This document shows, one piece after another, positions 12,383 through 23,358 of a stretch of 64,000 nt of DNA. Each line of letters begins with the position of its first letter. The stretch's first letter is position 1. The notes under the pieces are model-generated. The model was not told where the DNA came from. It did no database searches and worked only from the letters and a program-made list of their open reading frames with translations. The position numbers and the translations under genes are program-made. This stretch comes from Diplodia intermedia (lineage: Eukaryota; Ascomycota; Dothideomycetes; Botryosphaeriales; Botryosphaeriaceae). The DNA lies in NCBI GenBank assembly GCA_021495925.1, contig JAKEKT010000109.1, positions 1 through 64,000 on the forward strand. Direction: 5' to 3'.

Positions 12383-13714
12383 CTAGTGATGCTGGTGCGA
12401 AGTCGAGATTTTCGTCTTGTAAACTGCGTTGGCGTTGTTCCAAGGATCTTGCACGAGTTGGCTCTCGTCGTCCACATCTGGTCCGGTTGTAGAGCTGCCC
12501 TCGTCCTTTGTGCTGGAGTTGGAGAGTTGGTCCACGTCATGCATCGGGCTCTTCATGTCGGGGTTTGGCATGCTGCGAATCACGACTTCTTGCGTCTTCT
12601 GGATACCGTCGCCTTCGAACTCGAATCTCGAATCGGAACGGCCGTGGCTGCTGGACAGCTCCATGGCCGTGTGCTGCGTGCCCTTGCCGCTGCTGCCATT
12701 CGCATACACGAACTCGTGGTGGACGCTGACACCGTTGCCACGCTTGGAGGCGGCAGAGATGGCGATCCTGCGAATGAGATCGGCCATGGTCAACTCGATG
12801 TTGAGCTTGACCAGGTAGGCAAGAGGATGGAACTGAATGTAACTGTCTGCGAATCAGCGGGCGTACCGATGCGTTTGAGCACAGGAGATACATACACGAA
12901 CGAGTTCGGAATCGACATGGCAGCGATAATCATGACGTCCATGAGCAGCGAAATGGCAATGATGCGCACGTTGAACTTGAGCAGCGAGCTGTACTTCTGC
13001 AGGCCGTTGGCGACGAGGTTCTTCCGCACGGATTTGATGAAGTAGGCATTGAGGACGGCGTCCATCACCAGGTAGATGACCTTCTCCACACGATCCCAGA
13101 CTTCGTTGATGTGAATGTATCTGCCAGCGGTCAGCACTGTTTCATAAAACAAATAGCGAAGGGCAACATACCTCGCCGAAATCTGCAGACGGGCGGGAAT
13201 CCAAATGTTGAAAACGCTGATGTTGATGAGAGTGACGATGAAGGCGGTACCAATCATAATGTTTCTCGCTTTGTCCTTGTTCATTGAAATAACGCGGACA
13301 CGGTTGATAATGACTTGAAGCAGAAGCTGCACCTGGATACACCACCAGAACACTCGTAATGGTCAGTTGGCGAAATAGTAGACATGCAGAGGGAAACTTA
13401 CGGATGCTCATGTAGAAGGCGAAACTAGGGTGGATCAATCGCAACATGAAGAGCCAACACTCACCGCCCATGATCAATGAGACGATGAGCTCCAGCCAAA
13501 TCAGCCAGATGTATGCACTCCGCCACGGGTTGCGAGCTTGCTTCGTCTGAGTCCAACCCTGCCATGCGCAGATACCGCCCCAGATGACGGTCAGAGCCCA
13601 CACAGCCGTCGCTGCTGCGAAGTCGCCTTTGTTGATCATCTCAGTCTCATAGTTGGGAGAGATGAAGGGCCCGACGGGCCCGGGGAGGGCTTCCCGGCTC
13701 CAGTTGATACCCAT
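12383..13714 (-). CDS. Orphan seven-transmembrane membrane protein
   Basis: Four exons: 13402-13714, 13172-13352, 12892-13120 and 12383-12832, giving 390 aa. Introns of 49, 51 and 59 nt start GTAAG, GTATGT and GTATCT and end in AG; the third donor is the weakest call. The start is the MGINWSREALPG methionine; an in-frame upstream ATG at 13795 would add a Ser-rich stretch without membrane character. Seven hydrophobic segments are visible: AVWALTVIWGGICAW, a WLIWLELIVSLIMGG stretch, an FWWCIQVQLLLQV stretch, TAFIVTLINISVF, IYLVMDAVLNAYF, IIAISLLMDVMIIAA and a final HPLAYLVKL segment. A soluble Ser/Gly/His-rich tail of about 130 residues follows. The topology resembles fungal GPCR-like integral membrane proteins found widely in Pezizomycotina, but I see no CFEM domain or other named signature. 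Function unknown. Confidence 0.75.
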
Positions 13715-16700
13715 TCCGGGTGGACTTGCGCGGGCAGAGGAAAGAGGACGAGTAAAGGAGTGTGAGGAGATGGATGGCAGTGAATGACTGCACAAATGCC
13801 AGAGGAGGGAGGACCAGTTGGCAAGTGTGGAGAGCCGGAGACAACCTGGACGGGACTTGGCTGACAGAACGCGATTCGCAGTGATGCGCAGCGTGGAGCA
13901 GATGGACGGGCTATATCACGCAGGGCTCGGCATGGACGTGGGAACGGGAGGTCCCCATAGCGCAGAGGCTTGGGCGAAGCATGGAACGCTAACAGCAACC
14001 GCGTTGGCTTCGACAATTAGCCTTCGGGGCACGATTCATGGGCCAGGCACTGGAGATGGATCCTGGCCAGCCGGGGAGGCTGAAGCGCGGGGACTCGAGC
14101 GTCCAGTAGCTAGCGGCGACGACCGGGCACGCCGCAGACGCCTTCGAGCGTGGGCCACGGCCCAAACAGGCGGTCGCCACGAGGCCGGAGCGATCTGCGG
14201 ATCTTCCATAGGCATGGACGAGGGTCTCCTACTCGCTAGCGGAGCGCGGTGGGCAATCGTGGAAGATCATCGGCAGCAAAGGCCTGAAACCAGCAGCCAA
14301 AAGGTGCGATTGGGCAGTCAGCCTCAGGGATACGAAGGCCCGATTGCATGGTGGGTAGAGGACGGGGCGGCGCGAGGGCGTCAGGCGCACGCAAATCCAG
14401 CTGGTGCAGCAGCAGTCGCCGCGGCTGCGCGGCGCGGCCACATCGGCGAGACTGCCGAAGTGTTGTGGGCGCCATGTCGCGATGCTGTTGGCACGGGGCG
14501 AGCAGGCGGGAGGTGGAGGGGTGGACGGGTGGAGGGGCCAGGCCGAGGACTTGTTCCCGGGAGGGCGCTGGCCGACTGCAGCGCACAGCCTGGCGTGGCA
14601 GAGGAGATGGACGAGGTGTGGCTGACGGGGTGGTGGAGAGTGGAAGTTGCTCCGGGCGATCGGATTTGCAGAGCAGCGCTCGCCAGCTCGGGCCGGCCTG
14701 GCGATCACTGCAGCCGCGACTCGCATCTCCGCTCTTGCCCTGGCCCTCTCCGCGCCTTGGCCCCGCCGGCACGAACATCGCCGGCCGTCGTCCTGCGGCT
14801 CCGCCTCTGCTGTGCGCACGCCTCAACCCCAACTATTGTTTGTATCCGCGCCTCCCCAAGATGCAGCCCCGCTGCGTGCCCTCTTGCAGTGCTCCTGCCA
14901 CCGTCGCCTCCGCCACCGCCGCCTCGCACCGCCGTCGCCCTCAGGCTTCTCGGCCTCTCGTCGAAGCGCGCTAGCACGCGTTGACGTACGTTTGCGTCGC
15001 GGATCTGGCTCGCGGCAGCAATCTGTCAATGGTGTCAACGGTGCATGAACTAGGCACGCCGGCCTTGCACCGCTCCAATGCGGGCCCAGAACGCCCCTCT
15101 CAAGACGGGTACCTTGACGACAAGCCAGCACATTCGTCCCGCGGCTCCGTGAGCCACGAGGGTCTGCCGGACCGGCGCTGGAGATCAAAGCCACCTTGCT
15201 CCATCCGCACGCTTTACTCTCCGCGTCCTGGAGTAATTCGTATCCCAGCACACCGCGTCGCCCACCCGCTTCCCGCGCCTCGACCCCTATTAGCCACTGC
15301 GTCAGCCCGGGAAGGGCTGGGGAAATGCTGCCGCGATCCGCATCTCCACTCTCTTTCGCTCGGCACCTTGATCCGGACCCCCTTTCACCTTCACGTGTGT
15401 TGGCAGCGCCGTGGGCGAAGCCTTCCTGCAGGCTTCTATCATGGCCAGTATCTGCAAGGATCCTTCACCTCGTTGATTCCTACACACGGCTTACGCTACG
15501 TTATGCCGGTGTCGACGTGGTATACAGAAGCAGCTACACATGTCCGCGCGCTACTGAAGAAAATTGCACATAGCTGCCGATACACCACGTGGCCGGCGTT
15601 GTGCTAATTCCTAGTCTCTTCCGCCAAGGTACCTTCCACTCCCTTCAGAAATTTGTTATTGATAAACAAGCGGAGCCGGATTCTGGAGCGGAGGCGATGT
15701 TACTTCGGCCGGGCTATTTTACGTCCTGTGTCCCCTTACTCCTATCGGTAGGATCGGCATGTGTTGGCTTGATGCAGGCAGGCATAGCATTCCCTTTCAT
15801 TTGGTGTGAGGGCCTGGCGATGAGAAGGGGAAAATGTCTTATCGGGCCATGTGTGCATTCTGTCCGAGACTCACATCCTGCTGCATGCCCAGTCACTGGC
15901 GGCTTTCTTACATTGGTGATTCCATCTTCTCCTGAGAGTGTGGTAAACACGACGCTACCAAGACAGCCTTTGGGATGTGCTGTGGATACCTACGCCTGCA
16001 AAAGTATGCAAATGGTTCCTGGACAGGGCCATGTATCGAGCATACATTCCAGTCCCTCCATTATCCAGTCTGCTCGGCCGCATTCTAAGAAGCAGATCAG
16101 GCCTGGACCATTGCTCGAGACTGTTACATTTCTCTATGCCCAGCTCGGGCAACAATGCATATGCAACAAGCTTGCGCCGCCGGGTAGAAGCTCTTCATCA
16201 CAGGCTGCCAATACCACCAACTTACTCAGGGTCTCAGGCACGCAAAGCGATTGGTTGCTGCATACAGAACCAAACAACATGCGAATACGAGGCGAGCCAA
16301 ATGCGGGGAACCATGCACTGGGTACTGGGCGCCTCCCTGCTTCAGTGTAGAGGTGGTACACACCAGGAACCGGCTCCCCGAACCCTGTCTGCACTTAACC
16401 GGTAAACCGAGTCAGACTGATAAGGCAGCACTCCTGCTAAAAAGAGAAACTCCGCAGAGATTTGAGACACCTGTCACGATTGAGTTGCCAAGTCGTGTCG
16501 AGTCAGTTCCGACTTCGAGCTGCCAACCACACGATTCTTCAAACACTACCTAGACCGGCAAACGCCATACCATTGCACCCCCCTCTTCCTTCGTTTCACC
16601 ACTGTAGAGTTTCTCTACTCATCAAGCTTGGGCTGTTGCAGACGACATAACCACCCTTGTGCTTCTGTGGCTCCTTCACATGGACCACATGTATCCCCTT

Positions 16701-17122
16701 TCGGACCAACAACTGTTTGGGCACAATTCAAGCAAACATGACACGGAAAGTTCGGGGCTGGACCGTCGAGAAACCGCTCATGTTTAGAATAAAACAGCTT
16801 CTCGTTCCTTTGGGCTTCACTTCTGCAGTGACTGCGGGAACGGCTTCAACTCCGCACATCCGGATGAAGCGGCAGTTCGACTCGTGGACGCGGGGTAAGG
16901 CGTTTTCTACCCTCCACTTCCGCAGAACCTTAGTTTCCTGAAACCGTCAAGTTGTATCACAAGAAAGCAGGTGCTGCACCCCTCAAACAGTCCAGCGGTG
17001 TGTAATGCTGATTATCTCGCGCTTGCGCGTGCTACGATTGCTTGCAGCGCTTCGACATCGAACGGAAAACATTAGGCTATCCTGTTACCTCGCCCGTTTA
17101 CGCAACGAGGAGCCACCATCAT
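13715..17122. other. Gene-free interval between membrane protein and monooxygenase
   Basis: 3.4 kb. The left part (to about 15.0 kb) is very GC-rich and carries long overlapping frames on both strands (up to 388 codons, 13818-14984 plus), as expected when high GC suppresses stops. The right part (15.6-17.0 kb) is less GC-rich and holds a 253-codon open frame beginning at a GTG. None has a recognisable domain. The left edge is the upstream region of the minus-strand seven-TM gene; the right edge is the 3' flank of the minus-strand monooxygenase. Confidence 0.5.
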
Positions 17123-19201
17123 TCACTCCCTCGCCAACACCCTCCGCAACACCCTCCCCAACCTCGCCTCCTCATCCCCCCTCACGCCGTCCGCCCTCCA
17201 CGCCACGAACCGGTCCGGCCGCACCAGCACGCACCCGTCCTCTTCCACGCCACGCAGCCGCGCCCACTCGAAGTACGGATCCTCAAACTCGCAACCATAC
17301 CCGATCGACACGACGCGGACCTCGATCCGCAACGCCTTTTCCGCGGCCTTGGCCGCCCGCTCCCACGCGTCGACGCCGCCGATGCCGGTGAAGAGCGCAA
17401 AGCGGCCCTTGCCGGCCAGATCGACAGTCGACACGACGTCGTCCGGGACGGCGCGGCCCAGCCAGACGTGCGGCAGGCGGCGGCCGGGAAAGGTGCTGGG
17501 GACATATACGAGCTCCGTATCGACGCCGGAACCGGCCAAGCCGTCGTCGCCCGTCACTCCCTCGTCGTCCCTGACGACCGCGGCCGAGTTCGCGTACGAC
17601 TGGTTCATCTCGATGCCCAGCGCGTGGAACTCCCTGCCCGTCGCCGCGACGGCCCGCTGGAAGCGCGCGCGGCGCTCGCGGCCGGCGGGCGTGTCGGCCT
17701 CCAGCTCGGCGACGGCGGCGGCGCGCGCGGCCGGGGTGGGCAGGACGAGCCCCAGGGCGTCCCAGACGGCGAAGTGCTCGCGGAAGCCGTCGTTGGCGCG
17801 GGTGACGACGCCCTTGCCGACGGGCTGGCGCTCGGCGGAGAAGGAGGCGAGCAGGGCGGGCCCGGCGCGGCCGCGGAGCACGTAGGCGGCCTTCCACGCG
17901 AGGTTGAAGGCGTCTTGGATGCACGTGTTGGAGCCGAGGCCGTTGAAGGGCGGGTGCCGGTGCACGGCGTCGCCGAGGCAGAAGACGTTGCCGGCCGAGT
18001 AGGCCTCGGCGTACGTCTCGTTGATGAACCATTTGGAGATGTTGACGATCTCGGCCGGGGTGTCGTCGCCGATCATCTCGCGCACGCGGGCGAGGTACTG
18101 TTCCTGCGTGACGTGCTCGGCGCCCGCGGCGCCCACGGCGGGGTCCGGGAACATGATGAACATCCATTCGGTCCAGGGCCTGCGTTTGCGGTTGTCAGCT
18201 CTGCTTCGCCGACTTTCCGTGTGGCAGAGTTGGGGAGATGGAGGAGGCGGGCAAAGGGGGTCTTCTCATACTTGACCATCCGCACGACGGCCTGCCACCC
18301 GAACGCCGGGTGCTCCCTGTCCGGCTGGAAGACCCAGTGCAGGTTCCCCGGCCGCGCCTCCATCAGGTGCGACAGGTCGGCGCGCACCAGCACGTTGATG
18401 GCGAGGCCCTGCTGCGGCTTCTCGACCAGCGGCAGGCCCAGCTGGCGCTGCACGCGCGACCGCGCGCCGTCGGCGCCGAACAGGAAGCGCGAGCGCACCG
18501 CGTACGCGGCGCCCGTGAGGCGGTCGCGCAGCGTGGTGACGACGTGGGTGCCCTCGTCGACGTAGCTGACGAAGTCGGTGTCGAAGCGGCAGGAGAAGCC
18601 GTTGAGCGCGGCGTGGCGCACGAGCACCGGCTCGAGCAGCGTCTGGGGCAGGTCGACGTGCTTGCAGGGGCTGGCGCGCTCGTAGTCGCCCTTGCGCGCG
18701 GGATCGTTGCCCCAGGAGTAGATGCGGGCGTACTCGCGGCCGGCCATGCTGTAGCACCAGCGCGTGTGCTTCATGAACTTTTCGTTCTTGGTGCCCAGGT
18801 TCTTGATCGCGTCCTCCAGGCCGATGTCGCGGAGGCATTCTGTGCGGAGCGGGGTCAGTGATGAGGTCTGCTTCTCGGAAGACGGTGTCTGTTGTCGTCG
18901 ACTTACCTAAAGCAGCCGCATTGGTGATGTGTGCTCGCGGCGTGTCTGCATTGGTCGGCGCTCTGCTAACCATCAAGCCTTTGATTCCTACGGACAGAAG
19001 GTATCAGCAACGGCTGGAGTTGAGAGGACACTGCTTACCATGAGAGGCCAGGAAACACGCCAACGCAGCACCTGCCGGGCCGGCGCCGATGATGAGGGTG
19101 TCGACTTCAAGCTGGACGTCGGACGTCTTGGCGCTGCTCGGGGTGGAAACGCCGCTCGAGCTGTTGCCCTCGTCGATATTCGCATGTGCCGGCTCCGTCA
19201 T
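17123..19201 (-). CDS. FAD-dependent aromatic-ring monooxygenase, phenol 2-monooxygenase/TfdB type
   Basis: Four exons (19039-19201, 18907-18987, 18272-18839, 17123-18179) give 622 aa, the usual length of fungal phenol-hydroxylase-like enzymes. The three introns have good signals: GTAAG..TAG, GTAAGT..CAG and GTATGA..CAG, the last with a CTGAC branch site. All three nucleotide-binding motifs of group A flavoprotein hydroxylases are present: GAGPAG (39-44) for the FAD ADP moiety, GADGARS (203-209), and GDAVHRHPPFNGLGSN (340-355), which is diagnostic of the phenol / 2,4-dichlorophenol hydroxylase branch. A C-terminal domain typical of the phenol-hydroxylase family follows, with VVSTVDLAGKGRFALFTGIGG about 70% along. 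Such enzymes use NADPH and oxygen to hydroxylate phenolic rings. The N-terminal 30 residues are Ser-rich and not a signal peptide. It is transcribed divergently from the epimerase-like gene. The substrate cannot be read from sequence. Confidence 0.88.
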
Positions 19202-20184
19202 TTTCGAGGTTGGTGTTCAGAAGAGTGCGGGGAGGGAGAGACGTGTTCAGGCGCGGAATAGAGCAGCTAAACTACTGCTTACGCTGACTTGTGGGCTTAT
19301 AGGTGTGGTCTCACTCATCTCCGGTGTCGCGTCGCACGTCCCTCGATGCTCCGGTTTACTGCCCCGCAGAGGAGTTTTCGCTTGGCGACGGACACGACTC
19401 GGCTTAGAAGCAGCTTGCTCAGGAACTCCTAAGCAGACGATAGGACGTGTCTCCGCCCAGGGACCGCCAGGCGATCGGGCGTGATGGGATTGGCCGAGTA
19501 AGCGGTGCGGTGCAAAGCTTGTTTGCAGAGGCATGGGCACCGAGACGGGGCGGGCTGTTCTATTGGCTGACGTGCTGTAGCGATGGTGGAGCTATCCTTG
19601 GAGATGGCTTACTCAGTGATTAGGAATGCCGTTGCACCAAGAGCCGCAAGCTCTGGCTGTGGGTCCGAGGCCGTGCTTAGCGCTGCGGGCCGGGAGGGGT
19701 TGCACGGCTACACCGAGGGCACCATGCAAGTCGATGGCGCGATGATGATGATGATGATGATGCTGTTTGGTCGCAATCGAAGGCGAGCTGGCACCGGGGA
19801 TAGGTACCTATGTTTTGACCCCACACCTCTCCTCGAGCCCTGAGCTCTCCACACCTGTCGACGTCCTCGGCTCGGCTCCAATGCTCAGCGAAGCAGCTCC
19901 TGCCCAGCGATTGAGCCCAAAGAGCAGATTCTTTCGTATGCAACAATACTTTTGGAACGGAGATGGGCGGCGCGGCAATGGTGGGGAGTGGGAGACTGGT
20001 GGGGTGCATTCCTATTTGGGCCTAGCAACGGCTGGCATGACGCCATTCCCCGAAGCTTCGACTGTATGCACTATGCTTTGAAATCGCCCCCTCTTTGCAC
20101 TACAAAAGCTGCGTCTGTGTCAGCTGTGCTCGGAAACGCCAGCACCACCGAAACACCATCGCTGCCTTCCTCGAGATTCCCACA
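19202..20184. other. Divergent promoter region, monooxygenase / epimerase-like gene
   Basis: About 980 bases separate the start codons of the minus-strand monooxygenase and the plus-strand epimerase-like gene, so any shared regulation would lie here. It contains a GAT trinucleotide run at 19741-19763. Open frames here are short and unconvincing. I see no clear TATA box next to either start. Confidence 0.6.
19741..19763. repeat. (GAT)n trinucleotide microsatellite
   Basis: Seven to eight uninterrupted GAT units in the divergent promoter region between the monooxygenase and the epimerase-like gene. Confidence 0.9.
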
Positions 20185-21380
20185 ATGGCTCCCAAAGTCT
20201 TCATGTGTGTCGCTCCTTTCGCATGATCATCTCCGCCCTCTGACCCCTGCATCAGCACAGGTACCACGGGCTACATTGGCGGCGACGCCTTGTATGCTCT
20301 CCACAAGGCCCATCCCGACTGGTCCTACAGTGCTCTGGTCAGAAGCAAGGACAAGGGGAGCAAAGTCCAGCAGGCCTTTTCCAACCTGAACGTTGTCTAC
20401 GGCGACCTCGACAGCTATGACTTGATCAAAGAGGAGGCATCAAAGGCTGACATCGTCGTCCGTAAGTGATGCTGACAAGTGTTCTGCCGGCCTCGTCACT
20501 CACAACCGTGCAGACACCGCCGATGCCTCTGACCACGAGGGCGCCGCAAAGGCCATTGCCGAAGGTCTTGCGAGTGGCCACTCCAAGGACCACCCGGGAT
20601 ACTGGCTGCACGTCAGTGGAACCGGCATCCTGTGCTTCGCCGACTCCGACGCCGACAGACTTGGTGAGGCATCCGACAAGATTTACGACGACCTCGATAA
20701 AGTCGAGGAGCTCACCGGTCTTCCGGACCATGCATTCCACCGTAACGTCGACAAGCTTGTGCTGGACGCTGGCACCAAGAATGCCGACTCTGTGAAGACG
20801 GCTATTCTGTGCCCTCCTACCATCTACGGTAAGCTATTGACCTTGCCGTTCTCTATCGGCGTAGTAATTAACGTCATTACAAGGTCCTGGTAGAGGCCCC
20901 ATTTCCGGCCGCAGCCGTCAAGTGTACGAGCTGGCCAAGATCACCCTGCAGCAGAAGAAGGGCCCCATAATCGGTGCCGGCAAGACTTACTGGAACAACG
21001 TCCACGTTCACGATTTGAGCGACCTGTTCGTTCTCCTGGCCGATGCTGCCGCCGCAAACCGCAAGGATGACAAGGAGCTGTGGGGCGAGAAGGGCTACTT
21101 CCTCGCGGAGAACGGCGAGCACATCTGGGGCGAATTGTCCAAGAAGATTGCCGCTGAGGCCGCTAAGGCCGGCTACATCCCTGCCCCCGAGACCTTCAGC
21201 CTCAACAAGGATGAGGCGTGGAAGTTGGCCGAATTCCAAGCGCTGAGCTGGGGCCTTAACTCCAGAGGCAAGGCGAGAAGGGCTAAGAAGTTCCTCGGCT
21301 GGAGTCCGAAGGCGCCAAGTCTCGAGCAAGAGCTGCCGGGAATTGTGAAGTCGGAGTACGAGCAGCTTCAGAAGGCTTGA
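20185..21380 (+). CDS. NAD(P)-binding epimerase/dehydratase-like protein (atypical extended SDR)
   Basis: Four exons (20185-20204, 20256-20461, 20514-20828, 20884-21380) give 345 aa. The first coding exon is only 20 nt (MAPKVF plus two bases) and splices into the Rossmann strand to make ITGTTGYIGG (7-16), the dinucleotide-binding glycine motif. Later landmarks are a YGDLDS strand after the beta-3 region, HTADASDHE, a CPPTIYGPGRG loop and NNVHVHDLSDLFVLLADAA, which contacts the substrate in extended SDRs and NmrA-like proteins. The catalytic YxxxK of true epimerases is not evident at its usual place (the region reads LHVSGTGIL), so it may be an NAD(P)-dependent reductase or a sensor rather than an epimerase. 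It converges with the aldehyde dehydrogenase gene downstream and diverges from the monooxygenase. Substrate unknown. Confidence 0.85.
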
Positions 21381-21690
21381 GAGCTGCCACTGAAGGCACA
21401 GGCTGATCCGGCTGGTGCGTCATGGTATGAGATTATGACAGCATTTACGTAAAATTTACACCAAAGTGTCCTTTTTTCTGATCCTTTCAGCTACTTTCTA
21501 ATCCCTGATCACTCATAGGGTGAAAACAATATGGGAACAACCAACATCTCCAGTCAAATACTTACCGAATTCACAAAGCGCAACAAGACGTTACTGCAGC
21601 GTGGGCAAATACCTAGTTCACGTCAATCATGGTCGACATCACTCCGCTTAAGACTTCTACAATGGGTATAATAAACACAGTACTCCCTTC
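21381..21690. other. Shared 3' flank of two convergent genes
   Basis: 310 bases between the stop codons of the plus-strand epimerase-like gene and the minus-strand aldehyde dehydrogenase. It is AT-richer than its surroundings and contains T-rich tracts (near 21470) that could serve as cleavage and polyadenylation signals for both. Transcripts may overlap here. No gene seen. Confidence 0.6.
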
Positions 21691-23358
21691 TCACAGTCCC
21701 TTAACCTTGATTAGAGCCGTCTTAACCTCGAGAAAGTTGTTCAGGCTGTGCTCCAAGCCCTCACGCCCTACCCCGCTCTGCTTGTATCCTCCAAACGGCA
21801 TGTCAATTGCAGTTGTTGGACTAGTGCAGTTGACCCCGACGGTACCGGCATCCAACCGCGTCATCATCCGCAGCGCACGATCCACGTCTCTAGTAAAGAC
21901 GGACGCGTACAGGCCAAACTCGGTATCATTAGCCTTCCCCACGACCTCGTCCTCGTCGTCGAAGACGTTGATGCTGACGACGGGGCCAAACACCTCTTCC
22001 TTCATAACCCGCGCTCCCTCTTCCGTGTCCAAGAACACCGTCGGGCTGACGTGCATGGAACCAGGGGCATCGCCATCCTTGCCCAACACAATCGTCTCCC
22101 TCGACGCCTTCTCCCCCTGCTCGACGTACTCCAACACGCGTCTCCGCTGTTCCCCATCCACGATCGGCCCCATCTGCGTCTCGGCGTCCAGCGGATCGCC
22201 CGCCCGCACGCCCGCCAGACAGGCCTTGACGCGCTCCACGAAGGCGTCCGCGACGGCGCGCTGCACGTAGATGCGGCTGTTCTGCATGCACGTCTGGCCG
22301 GCGTTGGCGCGCACGCTGTAGGCCGTCGCCCGCGCCGCGTCGTCGAGGTCGGCGTCGGCGAAGACGACGGCGGGCGACTTGCCGCCGAGCTCGAGGACGA
22401 CGTTTTTGAGGTTGGAGGCGGCGGCCGCGGCTTGGATGGCCCTGCCCGCCCGCAGCGAGCCGGTGAAGGAGAGCATCCGGATGCGCGGGTGCGACGACAT
22501 GGCGGCGCCGGCGACGGGGCCGAGGCCCGAGAGCACGTTGATGACGCCGGGAGGGAAGCCGGCTTGGTTGATGAGGGTGGCGAGTTTGGCGGACTGGTGG
22601 GGGAGGAGAGAGGTGGTCAAGTCAGCGCGATGATATATATGTCCAGCAACGCACCAGTTTTGAGAGAGAGAGAGAGAGATGTGTATCTTCAGCACCACTC
22701 CTCCCCACAGCAGCAGCGATCCAGCAGCACTCACTCACTCACCGTCAAAGGCGCCCTCTCGGAGCTCTTCACCACGACCGCATTCCCCGCCGCCAGCGCC
22801 GGCGCCACCTTCTTCGCGAAGAACAGCAGCGGCACGTTCCACGGGATGATGACGGCCACGACCCCGAACGGCTGGCGCACCGTCACGTTGACGTACCCCG
22901 GCGTGTTCAGGCTCGTCGCGCCGCCCGCCGCCCACCCCACGCCCGCGTACAGCCGGAACGCGCCCGCCGCGGCGTCGGCGTCGACGAACTCGCCCACGGG
23001 CTTGCCCATCGACCGCGCCTCCAGCGCCGCCAGCGTCGCCTTGTGCGCGAGCAGCAGCCCCGCCAGCGCCGCCATGGGCGCGCCGCGCTGCGTCGGCGAC
23101 TGCGCGGACCAGCCCGGCTGCGCGCGCGAGGCCGCGGCCACGGCGGCGTCGACGTCGGTCGCGGTTGCGGCGGAGACGGCGGCGAGGGGTGTGGAGGTGT
23201 GGGGGGAGGTGAGCGGGAAGGTGCCGTTGTCGGAGGCGGGGACGAACTGGATGTTTTTTGGGGTGCGTGTGTGAGCAGCCGTGGTGGTGGTGGGAGGAAG
23301 ATGGGTTCTTGGTTACCTTGCCGTCGATGAAGAGGCGTGTTTCGATGTCGTCTGCCAT
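21691..23358 (-). CDS. Aldehyde dehydrogenase (NAD(P)+-dependent, ALDH superfamily)
   Basis: Three exons (23317-23358, 22743-23246, 21691-22593) give 482 aa, the standard ALDH length; all introns are phase 0. The start is MADDIETRLFIDGK. Visible family landmarks are the cofactor-binding IIPWNVPLLFFAKKVAPALAAGN block, VVVKSSERAPLT, the ELGGKSP motif with the general-base Glu (about 250), the catalytic Cys in NAGQTCMQNSR (about 284), EEVFGPVVSI, and the C-terminal PFGGYKQSG. The enzyme oxidises an aldehyde to a carboxylic acid; the sequence looks closest to the broad salicylaldehyde/vanillin/succinate-semialdehyde-like fungal group, but substrate cannot be told by eye. The second intron (22594-22742) is longer than usual and carries a GA repeat. 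Its neighbours are two other oxidoreductases, which hints at a shared aromatic or aliphatic pathway. Confidence 0.93.
22662..22679. repeat. (GA)n dinucleotide repeat inside an intron
   Basis: About nine GA units within the second intron of the aldehyde dehydrogenase gene. On the coding strand this is a CT tract close to the middle of the intron. Confidence 0.85.

Noticed and set aside
13714..13795. Upstream in-frame ATG for the seven-TM protein
   Set aside because: It would add 27 residues rich in Ser and Pro before MGINWSREALPG without any signal-peptide or membrane character; the second ATG fits better.
15589..16350. A 253-codon plus-strand open frame
   Set aside because: It begins at a GTG and not an ATG, shows no domain and no biased composition, and lies between two gene-free stretches. 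Treated as chance.
17042..18861. Long plus-strand frames (up to 507 codons) over the monooxygenase
   Set aside because: Shadow of the minus-strand monooxygenase, which has all three FAD motifs and correct splice sites.
21748..23274. A 508-codon plus-strand frame over the aldehyde dehydrogenase
   Set aside because: Antisense shadow. The minus strand has the catalytic Cys, ELGG and conserved exon structure.
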